DNA of 64,000 nucleotides from Streptomyces sp. Y2F8-2 (GCF_014905555.1 NZ_BNGS01000016.1:1-64000), one strand, 5' to 3'. Positions 15,816 through 25,054 are shown, counted from the stretch's first letter. Numbers and translations: made by a program. The notes: generated by a model not told the origin, from the letters alone.

Positions 15816-16796
15816 ATGAGCAGTCCCAGCAGCACCCGGACCGCGTCACCGCCGCGACCGGCGCCCGCGGCCACCCGCCGCGTCTCCCCCTCCGGTCGGC
15901 CGCGGCGCACCGGCCGCCGCAACGCGCTGACCGCGTCGGGTTTCCTGGCGCCGTTCGCGGTGCTCTTCCTGTCCATGATGGTCGCGCCGATCTGTTACGC
16001 GATCTACCAGAGCTTCTTCACCGTCCACCGCGCCGGGCTGTTCGGCGGTGCGCAGACCACGGAGTTCGCGGGACTGTCCAACTACGCCGACGCCTTCAGC
16101 GACCACGACTTCATCGCGTCGATCGTCCGGGTCGTGCTGCTGGGCTGCGTCCAGGTCCCGGTCATGCTCGGCCTGGCTCTCCTGCTCGCACTCCTGCTGG
16201 ACTCCCGCTCGGCCCGGCTGCGGAAAACCTACCGGCTCACGTTCTTCCTGCCGTACGCGCTGCCGGGTGCGATCGCCGCGGTGATGTGGTCCTTCCTGCT
16301 GCTGAAAGACCTCTCGCCGTTCACCGGACCGCTGTCCCACATCGGGATGCACGTCGACTTCCTGTCGCCGTCGTGGGTTCCGGCCTCGATCGGGAACATG
16401 CTCACGTGGGGCTGGACCGGCTACAACATGCTGATCATCTACTCCGCGCTGCAGACGATCCCCGCCGAGGTGACGGAGGCCGCCGCGCTCGACGGCTGCA
16501 CCGGCTGGCGCCTGGCGTGGGCGGTGAAGATCCCGCTGGTGCGCCCCGCGCTGGTGCTGACCACGGTCTTCTCCATCATCGGGACAGCGCAGCTGTACAC
16601 CGAGCCGGCAGTGCTGGTCAGCGCGCGCATCCCGGGCGTCGACCCGAAGTTCTCCCCGATCATGAACACGACCCTGGGCATGGACGTGGGCGGCCAGAAC
16701 CTGGCCGCCGCCGAGTCCGTCGTGCTCGCGCTGATCACCCTCGTGCTCTCGTTCGGATTCCTCAAGTACAACCAGCGCAAGGGAGCGATGGCATGA
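15816..16796 (+). CDS. Sugar ABC transporter permease, MalF/UgpA type
   Basis: 326 residues with about six membrane segments after a basic, proline-rich cytoplasmic N terminus (residues 1-38). The coupling motif appears as EVTEAAALDGCTGWRLAWAV followed by KIPLVRPAL, the EAA loop that docks the ATPase. It would form a heterodimeric channel with the next gene product. The stop codon overlaps the next start (ATGA at 16793-16796), so the two are translationally coupled. No ATPase gene lies nearby; in Streptomyces one shared ATPase (MsiK) often energises several such importers, which is the likely arrangement. Confidence 0.93.
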   Translation: MSSPSSTRTASPPRPAPAATRRVSPSGRPRRTGRRNALTASGFLAPFAVLFLSMMVAPICYAIYQSFFTVHRAGLFGGAQTTEFAGLSNYADAFSDHDFIASIVRVVLLGCVQVPVMLGLALLLALLLDSRSARLRKTYRLTFFLPYALPGAIAAVMWSFLLLKDLSPFTGPLSHIGMHVDFLSPSWVPASIGNMLTWGWTGYNMLIIYSALQTIPAEVTEAAALDGCTGWRLAWAVKIPLVRPALVLTTVFSIIGTAQLYTEPAVLVSARIPGVDPKFSPIMNTTLGMDVGGQNLAAAESVVLALITLVLSFGFLKYNQRKGAMA

Positions 16797-17671
16797 GCGT
16801 GATTCCGGCCGGCCGACCGACCCGACCGCCCCGGCGCGGCAGCGACATCGCGAGCAAGGTCGTCGTCAACGGCGTGCTGGGCCTGATGGCCCTGTACACG
16901 CTGATCCCGCTGTGGTGGCTGTTCGTCTCCTCGACCAAGGAATCGGGCTACCTCTACACCGGTACGCCGCTGTGGTTCTCCCACTTCGACCTGGTCACCA
17001 ACATCAGGAACGTGTTCAGCTTCGAGGACGGCATCTTCCCCACCTGGCTCGCCAACAGCGCGCTGTACAGCCTCGTCGGCGCCGCCGTCGGCACCCTGCT
17101 GTCCGCGATGGCCGGCTACGCGCTGTCGAAGTTCACCTTCCGCGGCCGCGAAAGCGTGTTCAACGTCATCCTCGCCTCGGTGCTCATTCCGGCGCCGATG
17201 TTCGCCCTGCCGTTGTTCCTGCTCATGGCCAAGCTCGACATCACCAACTCCTACTGGTCGGTGCTGCTGCCCAGCTGTGTCAGCCCGTTCGGCGTCTACC
17301 TGTGCCGGATCTTCGCCGCGTCGTCCGTCCCGGACGAACTCCTTGAGGCCGCACGGCTCGACGGAGCAGGCGAACAGCGCACCTTCTTCCGGATCGCCCT
17401 GCCGCTGATGTCCCCGGCACTGGTGACCGTCTTCCTGTTCCAGTTCGTCGGCATCTGGAACAACTACCTGCTGCCCTCGCTCATGCTCAACACCCCCTCA
17501 CTGCAGCCCGTCACGGTGGGCCTGGTGCAGTGGCGCTCGGAGTTCGCCAGCGGAGTGCCGCTGCTGCTGCCGATCACCGGTGCGTTCCTGTCGCTGATCC
17601 CTCTGCTCGTCGCCTTCGTCAGTCTCCAGCGGTTCTGGCGCAAGGGCCTGACCGCAGGCTCCGTCAAGTAG
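16793..17671 (+). CDS. Sugar ABC transporter permease, MalG/UgpE type
   Basis: 292 residues, six membrane helices, starting at the ATG that overlaps the previous stop. The EAA loop reads DELLEAARLDGAGEQRTFFR then IALPLMSPAL. The C terminus (LQRFWRKGLTAGSVK) is typical for this subunit. It pairs with the upstream permease to import an oligosaccharide captured by the lipoprotein. GGGAG lies about eight bases before the start. The GH51 gene follows after 47 bases and is probably in the same transcript. Confidence 0.93.
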   Translation: MSVIPAGRPTRPPRRGSDIASKVVVNGVLGLMALYTLIPLWWLFVSSTKESGYLYTGTPLWFSHFDLVTNIRNVFSFEDGIFPTWLANSALYSLVGAAVGTLLSAMAGYALSKFTFRGRESVFNVILASVLIPAPMFALPLFLLMAKLDITNSYWSVLLPSCVSPFGVYLCRIFAASSVPDELLEAARLDGAGEQRTFFRIALPLMSPALVTVFLFQFVGIWNNYLLPSLMLNTPSLQPVTVGLVQWRSEFASGVPLLLPITGAFLSLIPLLVAFVSLQRFWRKGLTAGSVK

Positions 17672-17718
17672 CGCGTTCGCTGCCCCACGCCCATCCTGAC
17701 CCGCAAAGGACCACTGCA

Positions 17719-19218
17719 TTGCCCCGCGCCCACGTCATTCTCGACAAGCAGGCCGTCATCGCTCCTGTCCGACGCCGCACCTTCGGCTCGTTCGTCGAAC
17801 ACCTCGGCCGCTGCGTGTACACCGGGCTCTACGAGCCGGAACACCCGAGCGCCAACGACGACGGGTTCCGTATGGACGTCGTCGAACTGGTCAGGGAGCT
17901 GGGCACCAGGACCGTCCGCTACCCGGGCGGCAACTTCGTCTCCGGCTTCCGCTGGGAGGACTCGGTCGGCCCACGCGACAAGCGCCCGGTCCGCCGCGAC
18001 CTCGCCTGGCATTCGCTGGAGTCGAACCAGGTCGGCCTGGACGAGTTCGCCCGCTGGCTCAAGCTCACCGACTCCGAGATGATGCTCGCGGTCAACCTCG
18101 GCACGCGCGGCATCCTGCCCGCCCTTGACCTGCTCGAGTACGCCAACCACCCCTCCGGTACGGCGCTGTCGGACCTGCGTGTCGCCAACGGCACACCGGA
18201 GCCGCACAACATCCGCATGTGGTGCCTCGGCAACGAGATGGACGGACCCTGGCAGACCGGTTTCCTGAACGCCGACGACTACGGCAAGCTCGCCGCCCGT
18301 ACCGCCGGCGCGATGAAGATGGCCGACAAGGACCTCGAACTCGTGGTCTGCGGCTCCTCCGGCTCCTGGATGCCGACCTTCGGCGACTGGGAGCGCACGG
18401 TGCTCGAGCACACCTACGACCACGTCGACTACGTCTCCTGCCACGCCTACTACCAGGAGCTCGACGGCGACCTCGGCTCCTTCCTCGCCTCGGCGACCGA
18501 CATGGACTACTTCATCGACACCGTCGTCGCGACCGCCGACCACGTGGGCTACAAGAAACGCTCCAAGAAGAAGATCAACATCTCGTTCGACGAGTGGAAC
18601 GTCTGGTACCAGAAGGAGTTCCATGAGTCCGACGAGGTCAACGACGAGTGGCGGCACGCCCCCCGGCAGCTGGAGGACGTCTACTCGGTGGCGGACGCCG
18701 TCGTCGTCGGCAACCTGCTGATGACGCTGCTCAAGCACAGCGACCGCGTCACCTCGGCCTCGCTCGCGCAACTGGTCAACGTGATCGCACCGATCATGAC
18801 CGAGCCCGGCGGCCCTGCCTGGCGGCAGACGACCTTCTACCCGTTCTCGATCACCAGCCGGCTCGCCGCCGGTGAGGTGATCCGGCCCGTTGTCGAGGCG
18901 CCGACCTACACGACGGCACGCCATGGCGAGGCGTCCGTCGTCGACGCCGTCGCGACCGTCGACGAGGACCGGGCCGCGGTCTTCCTCGTCAACCGTGGGC
19001 TTTCGCAGGCCACTCAGGTCACCGTCGATGTGCGCAGCCTCGGCTCCTCGCGGATTCTGGAGGCGGTCACACTCGCCGACCCGGATGCGTATGCGAAGAA
19101 CACACTCACCGAGCAGAACCGCGTGACCCCGCACGCGAACCCGAGCGCGATCCTGTCCGACGGGCTGCTCAGCATCGAGCTGCCGCCGGTGTCGTGGACC
19201 GCAATCGCGCTGGGCTGA
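17719..19218 (+). CDS. GH51 alpha-L-arabinofuranosidase, cytoplasmic
   Basis: 499 residues starting at TTG, with AAAGGA eight bases upstream; no ATG or GTG gives the usual short N terminus (PRAHVILDKQAVIAPV). Family motifs are FGSFVEHLGRCVYTG, VRYPGGNFVSGFRWED, the acid/base E173 in CLGNEMDGPWQ and the nucleophile E292 in ISFDEWNVW. Both glutamates fall at almost the same numbers as in characterised GH51 enzymes. No signal peptide, so it removes arabinose from oligosaccharides inside the cell. The protein ends normally (LPPVSWTAIALG) although a transposase remnant begins at the very next base. Last gene of the plus arm. Confidence 0.94.
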   Translation: MPRAHVILDKQAVIAPVRRRTFGSFVEHLGRCVYTGLYEPEHPSANDDGFRMDVVELVRELGTRTVRYPGGNFVSGFRWEDSVGPRDKRPVRRDLAWHSLESNQVGLDEFARWLKLTDSEMMLAVNLGTRGILPALDLLEYANHPSGTALSDLRVANGTPEPHNIRMWCLGNEMDGPWQTGFLNADDYGKLAARTAGAMKMADKDLELVVCGSSGSWMPTFGDWERTVLEHTYDHVDYVSCHAYYQELDGDLGSFLASATDMDYFIDTVVATADHVGYKKRSKKKINISFDEWNVWYQKEFHESDEVNDEWRHAPRQLEDVYSVADAVVVGNLLMTLLKHSDRVTSASLAQLVNVIAPIMTEPGGPAWRQTTFYPFSITSRLAAGEVIRPVVEAPTYTTARHGEASVVDAVATVDEDRAAVFLVNRGLSQATQVTVDVRSLGSSRILEAVTLADPDAYAKNTLTEQNRVTPHANPSAILSDGLLSIELPPVSWTAIALG

Positions 19219-19447
19219 GTGACTGTCACCGCCGCCGGCATGCAAGACCGCGACGGCGCTCACCGACTGCTGGCGCTGCTGCGCGAACGGTTCTCCACGA
19301 TCAGTCTCGTCTGGGCCGATGGCGGCTACGCCGGACGTCTGGTGGCCTGAGCCAAGACCGTTCTGCGACTGACCGTGACAATCGTCAAACGTACCGACAA
19401 AACCGCCGGTTTCGTTGTCCTGCCCCGCAGGTGGGTCGTCGAGACGT
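19219..19447 (+). pseudogene. Broken IS5-type transposase (C-terminal catalytic part)
   Basis: The frame that continues from the GH51 stop reads GMQDRDGAHRLLALLRERFS, then LVWADGGYAGRLV, a TGA at 19348-19350 where family members have TGG (Trp), then AKTVLRLTVTIVKRTDKTA and GFVVLPRRWVVE. WADGGYAG and the LPRRWVVE-R segment are hallmarks of IS5-group DDE transposases of actinomycetes. The N-terminal half and everything after WVVE are absent, and no terminal inverted repeats are visible. It marks the right boundary of the sugar locus and is inactive. Confidence 0.75.
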
Positions 19448-19688
19448 GTCAAGCGCAGTGCACGTCGGCGAGTTTGTGCTGGTCAACGTGGGCGATGAGC
19501 CGGTGCGGCCAGCAGCTCTCGCGGCGTGTGGCGATCCAGCCGCGCGGTGCGGCCGCGCAGGGGCAGCGGATCGCGTCGGAGCTCTTCGGGCGTGGGCTGC
19601 GGGAGTCGGGGCACGGTCGCCATGATGCGGACGGCGGGCGCCGCACGCACCCGGTTTTCCCACGCCCCGAGGTACGGCGGGCGGTCGG
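19448..19688. other. Unassigned DNA after the transposase scar
   Basis: The minus strand is open from 19688 to about 19489 and reads DRPPYLGAWENRVRAAPAVR near its beginning. This faintly recalls the C-terminal helix of glutathione-S-transferase-like proteins, but there is no start or body. I treat it as debris, not as a gene. Confidence 0.3.
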
Positions 19689-20159
19689 TCAGCAGCCGCA
19701 GTCCGCGTCCTGGACAGGTGCCGTCAGAGGGTCGGCGGCGCGCTGCCCGGGGCCCTGCCAGGTCTCGTACGCGAAGCCCTCACGCACCCAGTACTCGAAG
19801 CCGCCCAGCATCTCCTTGACCCGGAAGCCCCGTTCGGCGAGGGCGAGGGCCGCGCGCGTCGCGCCGTTGCAGCCCGGGCCCCAGCAGTAGGTGACCACCG
19901 GCACCGCCCTGTCGAGGAGTTGCGCGGCCTGTTCGGGGATGAGCGCGGTGGGCAGGTGCACCGCGCCGGGGATGTGGCCCTGGTCCCAGGCCGCGGTGGA
20001 GCGCGAGTCGAGGAGGACGAAACCGGGGTCGCCGCCCGCCGCGAGCGCCGCGGCGACGTCGGACACGTCGGCGTGGAAGGCGAGGCTCGCCCGGAAGTGG
20101 GCGGCGGCGGTGGCCGGCGCGGCCGGGGGGACGCGCAGGACGGGGTTCTCGGTGGTCAT
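19689..20159 (-). CDS. Rhodanese-like sulfurtransferase
   Basis: A 156-residue single rhodanese domain: FVLLDSRSTAAWDQGHIPGA, VHLPTALIP and the active-site loop TYCWGPGCNGATRAALALAE followed by LGGFEYWVREGF. The first Cys of CWGPGCNG is the likely persulfide-carrying residue. The C-terminal tail ends CGC. The start at 20159 (MTTENPVLR) is chosen because the longer frame would run into the divergent promoter; its ribosome-binding site is weak. A divergently transcribed Lrp/AsnC-type regulator 136 bases away probably controls it. Confidence 0.85.
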   Translation of the reverse strand: MTTENPVLRVPPAAPATAAAHFRASLAFHADVSDVAAALAAGGDPGFVLLDSRSTAAWDQGHIPGAVHLPTALIPEQAAQLLDRAVPVVTYCWGPGCNGATRAALALAERGFRVKEMLGGFEYWVREGFAYETWQGPGQRAADPLTAPVQDADCGC

Positions 20160-20295
20160 GCTGATGCTCAACGGGCCGGCCTTTCCCTGGTGGAGTTGGC
20201 TGACCAGAAACCTATGGCGATCGATCGCCTCGCTGAACGGACGATCAACGGCGTACATCTTGATCAGCCGGGGATTCCCCTGCTATCCCTCGGGA

Positions 20296-20742
20296 ATGAC
20301 CGCCTATTCCCCGGACGCCACCGACTGGCGCATCCTCGATGTCCTCCAGCGCGACGCCCGCGCCACCTACGCCGAGCTGGCGCGCGCCGTCTCCATGTCC
20401 GCGAGCGCGGTCACCGAACGGGTGCGGCGGCTGGAGGAGGCCGGCGTCATCCAGGGGTACGCCGCGGTCGTCGACCCGGAGCGGCTGGGCCTGCCGATCC
20501 TGGCGTTCGTGCGGCTGCGCTACCCGAACGGCAACTACAAGCCGTTCCACGACCTCGTGGCCGCGACCCCGGAGATCCTGGAGGCGCACCACGTCACCGG
20601 CGACGACTGCTTCGTCATCAAGGTCGCGGCACGCTCCATGCGCCACCTGGAGGAGGTGTCGGGCAAGATCGGCGCGCTGGGGTCGGTGACGACGAGTGTC
20701 GTGTACTCCTCGCCCCTCCCCCGCCGTTCTCTCGGCCGTTGA
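20296..20742 (+). CDS. Lrp/AsnC-family transcriptional regulator
   Basis: 148 residues. The N-terminal winged helix-turn-helix reads TDWRILDVLQRDARATYAEL then RAVSMSASAVTERVRRLEEA. The C-terminal RAM (ligand-sensing) domain follows (LPILAFVRLRYPN; EAHHVTGDDCFVIKVAARSM). Such proteins sense amino acids or related small molecules. It is divergent from the rhodanese gene, so regulation of that gene and of itself is the natural inference. The start ATG has only GGGA immediately before it. The gene ends seven bases from the convergent sbcC stop. Confidence 0.9.
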   Translation: MTAYSPDATDWRILDVLQRDARATYAELARAVSMSASAVTERVRRLEEAGVIQGYAAVVDPERLGLPILAFVRLRYPNGNYKPFHDLVAATPEILEAHHVTGDDCFVIKVAARSMRHLEEVSGKIGALGSVTTSVVYSSPLPRRSLGR

Positions 20743-20749
20743 CCGCCGC

Positions 20750-23743
20750 TCAGCCGACTCCCCGCTGCCGTACGACGGAGCCGGTCCGGTCCTTCACGAC
20801 CTCCAGCTGCGCGTGGATACGGCGTCGCAGGTCGGCGACATGGCTGACGATGCCCACGCTGCGGTCCCGCTCGCGCAGCGAGTCGAGCACGTCGAGGACC
20901 TCGTCGAGGGTCTGGTCGTCCAGGCTGCCGAACCCCTCGTCGATGAAGAGGGTGTCCAGGCGTACCCCGCCCGCCTCGTCGGTGACGACGTCCGCGAGGC
21001 CGAGGGCGAGGGCGAGGGAGGCGAAGAACGTCTCCCCGCCGGACAGGGTCGCGGTGTCGCGCTCCCGCCCGGTCCACGCGTCGACGACATGCAGTCCGAG
21101 GCCGCTGCGGCCGCGTCCGGACCGGTCGTCGGAGTGGACGAGGGTGTAGCGGCCCGAGGACATGCGCTGCAGCCGTACGGTCGCGGCGGCCGCGACCTGT
21201 TCGAGGCGGGCGGCCAGTACGTACGACTCCAGGCGCATCCTGCGTTCGTTCTCGGCGGAGGTGCCGGCGGCGAGGGACGCCAGCCGGGCCACCCGGTCGT
21301 ACTCGTCGCGCAGCGGCGCGAGACGCCGTACGGACGCGGTCGCGCGCGTGGACAGCCGGTCGAGTTCGGCGCAGCGGCGTGCCGCCTCGTCCTGGGCGGA
21401 GACCGCTGCCTGCAACCGGCGGGCCGCGGCCTCGGCGGCCTGCTCGGCGCCGGGGAGGTCGGCCGGCGGCTGCTGGGCCGCCGCCACCGTGTCGGCCTCG
21501 GCGAGCATCGCGCGGACGGCGGCCTCCTCCTGCTGCCAGGCGTCCAGGCGTCGTTGCAGCTCACGATGGGCGGTGTTGTCGAGGAGGGCGGCGGCCGCGG
21601 CCTGCGGGGTGTCGAAGCCGGCGCGGAAGGCCGCGTCGGCCAGGCGTGCGTCGGCCTCCTTGAGGCGCTGCGCGCTGTCCTCGGCGGCGCGGGCGGCGTC
21701 GGCGGCCTCGGTGAGGAGGGCGGCCCGGCGCTCCAGCTGCGCGGCGCGCGCGGCCACGGTCACAGCGTCGCCCCGGGCACGGCCCAACTCCTCTTCGAGA
21801 GCCGCCCGTTCGCGTTCCAGGGTGTCCCGGCGGGAGACGCGCGCCGCCACGCGCAGGGCGGCCTCCTGCCGGGCCGCGCTGCGCCGCTCGCGCTCCAGCT
21901 CGGCCCGCCGCAGCTCCTCCTGTGCGGGGTGCAGCTGCGAGGCGCCCGCGCGTGCGGCGTTGTAGAGCCGCTCCAGCTCGTCCGCCTGCGCGGCGAGTTC
22001 GCCGGTCGGCGTGTCTCCCGCCTCGGCGGTCGCGGCGGCCAGCGCCTCCCGTACGGCGGCGAGTCGCCGTTCCTCCTCGGCGTGCTGCTCCTCTGCGTAC
22101 CGGTAGGCGGCGAGCGCCCGCTCCTCCGCTTCCCGGTCGACGTGTCCGGCCACCTTCCGGGCGGGCGCGGGGTGGTCGGTCGCGCCGCAGACGGCGCAGG
22201 GTTCGCCGTCGACGAGCCCGGCGGCCAGTTCCGCGGCGATGCCCTTCAGCCGCTGTTCCTTGAGGTCGAGCCAGTGTTCGTGGGCCGCGAGCGCGCGCTC
22301 CCGGGTGGTGAGAGCGCGGGCCTGGGCCGCTTCGGTGTCCTGGGCGAGCCGGTCGCGCTCACGGGCCGCCCTCAGCCGGTTCCGGGCCGGTTCGCGTTGC
22401 ACGGCGAGCTGCTCGGCGCGGGTGGCGGCCTCCTGGGCGGAGTCGATCCGTTCCTGCAGGGCGGCTCGGATCTGCTCCCACTCGGCGAGCCAGCCCTCGG
22501 CATCGTGCAGGACCTCTTCGTCGGCACGCTCCTGCCGGTCCATCTCCGCCCGTTCGGCGGCGAGTTCACCCAGTCGCCGCTCGGCGCGGCGGGCCGATTC
22601 CAGACCGCCCAGCTCCTGTGCCGCCCGGCGCGCGGCGGCCGCGAGCCCTGCGGCCCCGGCGTCCGCGTCGGTCTCCGGGAGCCGGGCACGCGCGCGTGCC
22701 TCGGCGTCGGCGGCACGCCGGTGCTCGGCCTCGGCGGAGTCGCGCAGGTCCAGGGCGGGCGCCACGGCCTCGGCCTTGCGGGCGCGTTCCATGCGCTCCC
22801 GCGCCTCCCGGTGGGCCTCGGCCCGCTGCTCCAGGAGGGCCGCACGCTCCCGGGCCTCGGCGAACCTGCGCTGGAGCCGGGCCCGTTCGCGTACGTCGTC
22901 CAGGGCGCGCTCGGCGGCGGCTCGCGCCGACTCGGCGGCCGTACGCGCGCACTGAGCGATGACCAGGCGCTCACGGGCAGTGCTGCGGGCGACGGCGGCC
23001 CAGCTCAGGACGGCATCGGCGAGCCCCGGGTCGCCGGGAGCGAGGTCCGGCAGGGGCACAGGGTCACCGGCCGCCTGCTGCATGCGGTGGGCGTCGGCGA
23101 GCAACGCGGCGTCGCCGTCCCGTACTTCGGCTTCCGTGGTCCGGCGCCGCTCCGCGAGGCGCTTTTCGGCCTCGGCGAAGCGGTGGGTGTCGAAGAGGCG
23201 GCCGAGCAGCTTGCCGCGGGCCTCGGCGTCGGCGCGCAGGAAGCGGGCGAAGTCGCCCTGGGGCAGCAGCACCACCTGGCAGAACTGCTCGCGGCTCATG
23301 CCGAGCAGCTGGGTGATCTCCTCGCCGACCTCCTGATGGGAGCGGCTGAGGTCCTTCCAGGTGCGGGCAGCGCTGTCGTACTCGCGCAGCCAGGTCTGGG
23401 CCTTGTCGGTCGTCGTGCCGCTGCCGCGCTTCTTCGGGCGCTCCCAGGGCGGCTGCCGGGTGATCTCCAGCCGCCGTCCGGCGACGGTGAGTTCGAGCCG
23501 GATCTCGGTGCGTGTCCCCGGCGCCGCGTGGTCGCTGCGCAGGGTCAGGCCCTGGCCGCTCTGCCGGGCGCCGGGCACGGCTCCGTAGAGCGCGTAGCAC
23601 ACGGCGTCCAGGACGGATGTCTTGCCGGCGCCGGTCGGCCCGTGCAGCAGGAAGAGTCCGGCCGCCGACAGGGCGTCGAAGTCGACCTGCTGGGTGCCGC
23701 CGAACGGGCCGAAGGCCGTGATGTCGAGTCGGTGCAGCCTCAC
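20750..23743 (-). CDS. sbcC: SbcC, ATPase subunit of the SbcCD exonuclease
   Basis: 997 residues, the usual SMC-like layout. Walker A is HGPTGAGKTS at residues 34-43, then two long coiled-coil arms rich in Ala, Arg and Glu, a central zinc hook CAVCG near residue 514, and a C-terminal ABC signature LSGGETFFASLALALG followed by Walker B (DTLFIDEGFGSLDD). The protein tethers and opens DNA ends for the SbcD nuclease, cutting hairpins and processing double-strand breaks. sbcD lies directly upstream with a 31-base gap, forming an operon. The large apparent frames on the opposite strand are composition artefacts. Confidence 0.95.
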   Translation of the reverse strand: MRLHRLDITAFGPFGGTQQVDFDALSAAGLFLLHGPTGAGKTSVLDAVCYALYGAVPGARQSGQGLTLRSDHAAPGTRTEIRLELTVAGRRLEITRQPPWERPKKRGSGTTTDKAQTWLREYDSAARTWKDLSRSHQEVGEEITQLLGMSREQFCQVVLLPQGDFARFLRADAEARGKLLGRLFDTHRFAEAEKRLAERRRTTEAEVRDGDAALLADAHRMQQAAGDPVPLPDLAPGDPGLADAVLSWAAVARSTARERLVIAQCARTAAESARAAAERALDDVRERARLQRRFAEARERAALLEQRAEAHREARERMERARKAEAVAPALDLRDSAEAEHRRAADAEARARARLPETDADAGAAGLAAAARRAAQELGGLESARRAERRLGELAAERAEMDRQERADEEVLHDAEGWLAEWEQIRAALQERIDSAQEAATRAEQLAVQREPARNRLRAARERDRLAQDTEAAQARALTTRERALAAHEHWLDLKEQRLKGIAAELAAGLVDGEPCAVCGATDHPAPARKVAGHVDREAEERALAAYRYAEEQHAEEERRLAAVREALAAATAEAGDTPTGELAAQADELERLYNAARAGASQLHPAQEELRRAELERERRSAARQEAALRVAARVSRRDTLERERAALEEELGRARGDAVTVAARAAQLERRAALLTEAADAARAAEDSAQRLKEADARLADAAFRAGFDTPQAAAAALLDNTAHRELQRRLDAWQQEEAAVRAMLAEADTVAAAQQPPADLPGAEQAAEAAARRLQAAVSAQDEAARRCAELDRLSTRATASVRRLAPLRDEYDRVARLASLAAGTSAENERRMRLESYVLAARLEQVAAAATVRLQRMSSGRYTLVHSDDRSGRGRSGLGLHVVDAWTGRERDTATLSGGETFFASLALALGLADVVTDEAGGVRLDTLFIDEGFGSLDDQTLDEVLDVLDSLRERDRSVGIVSHVADLRRRIHAQLEVVKDRTGSVVRQRGVG

Positions 23744-23774
23744 TGGTCCCCCTCCGTTCCACGCGTGCGCGAGG

Positions 23775-24938
23775 TCACCGGGCGCCCTCCCGGACCGCCT
23801 GGTCGGCGCGCACCGCGTCGAACGCCTCCCTCAGCACCGCCCGTTCGCGCTCGTCGGGTCCCGCCCCGCGCACATGCGCCACGAAGTCCTCCGCGATCTG
23901 CTGGTCGGAGCGACCCGCCAGCCTGCGTGCGTACGACACGCCGGAGTCCTCGGGGGCGCGCTCGGGGTCGAAGACGAGGCTGAGGGTGTGCGGGAAGCGC
24001 TCGGTCAGCCGGGCCATGGGCTCGGCGGGCCGCACCGGGTCGGTGAGCGTGGCCTCCACCCACGCCTCCTCGTGCCGCGCCAGCTCCGGGTCGGCGAGCA
24101 GGTGCTCCAGATGCCCGCGGAGCCGGGCGAGGGGCCGCGGCACCGGGCAGTCGACGCGCTCCGCCGCGACCGAGCCGTCGGCGCCGAGGTCGACGAGCCA
24201 CATGCCCTTGCGGTGGCCGGCCTCCGAGAAGGAGTACGGCAGCGGGGAGCCCGAGTAGCGCACGCGCTCGGTGATGGTCTGGCTGCCGTGCAGATGGCCC
24301 AGCGCCACGTAGTCCACGCCGTCGAAGACGCCGGCCGGCACCGCGGCGACCCCGCCTACCGTGATGTCCCGCTCGCTGTCGCTGGGTTCGCCCCCGGTGA
24401 CGAAGGCGTGGGCGAGGACGACGGAGCGGGTGCCCGGGGCGCGCGTGGCCAGGTCGGCGCGGACCCGGTCCATGGCGGCCGCGAGCACCGCCTCGTGGCC
24501 CGCCCTCTCGACCGCGAACTCGTCCTTGACCAGGGCCGGTTCGAGATACGGCAGGCCGTAGAAGGCCACGTCCCCGTGCGCGTCGCCCAGCACGACCGGG
24601 GTTCCGCAGGCCGCGGGCTCGGTCCGCAGATGGATGCCCGCGCGGCCGATGAGGCCGGCGCCGACGCCCAGGCGGCGCGCCGAGTCGTGGTTCCCGGAGA
24701 TCATCACCGTGGGCACGCCGAGGTCGGCGAGGCGGTGCAGGGCGTCGTCGAACAGCTCGACCGCGGCGAGCGGCGGCACCGCCCGGTCGTACACGTCTCC
24801 CGACACCACGACCGCGTCCACACCGCGCTCGCGCACGGTGGTGACGAGGTGGGCGATGAACGCGGCCTGGGCGTCGAGCATGTTCACCCGGTGGAACGCC
24901 CGGCCCAGATGCCAGTCGGAAGTGTGCAGCAGCCTCAT
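23775..24938 (-). CDS. sbcD: SbcD, Mre11-type exonuclease subunit
   Basis: 387 residues with all metallophosphoesterase motifs in order: HTSDWHLGR, VSGDVYDR, SGNHDSARR, LAHAFVTGG and ALGHLHGSQ. These residues bind two Mn ions for 3'-5' exonuclease and endonuclease activity. The cap domain occupies the C-terminal third. It starts the sbcDC operon; the ATG gives the exact family N terminus (MRLLHTSDWHLG). Confidence is high because motif order and partner gene agree. Confidence 0.96.
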   Translation of the reverse strand: MRLLHTSDWHLGRAFHRVNMLDAQAAFIAHLVTTVRERGVDAVVVSGDVYDRAVPPLAAVELFDDALHRLADLGVPTVMISGNHDSARRLGVGAGLIGRAGIHLRTEPAACGTPVVLGDAHGDVAFYGLPYLEPALVKDEFAVERAGHEAVLAAAMDRVRADLATRAPGTRSVVLAHAFVTGGEPSDSERDITVGGVAAVPAGVFDGVDYVALGHLHGSQTITERVRYSGSPLPYSFSEAGHRKGMWLVDLGADGSVAAERVDCPVPRPLARLRGHLEHLLADPELARHEEAWVEATLTDPVRPAEPMARLTERFPHTLSLVFDPERAPEDSGVSYARRLAGRSDQQIAEDFVAHVRGAGPDERERAVLREAFDAVRADQAVREGAR

Positions 24939-25054
24939 GATCCCCGAGACTAACGGCCGGGTCTGACATCACGGGCGGTTACTCCCGTACCGGGCCGCCC
25001 CGGGACGGGAGCGGCCCCACGGCCCGACGGACCGTCAGACGTCCGGTGCGTCCG

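Noticed and set aside
19448..19688. Glutathione-S-transferase-like fragment on the minus strand
   Set aside because: Only about 20 residues resemble the family, with no start or body.
20696..23983. 1095-codon plus-strand frame across sbcC
   Set aside because: Mirror of coiled-coil codons; sbcC has Walker, hook and signature motifs.
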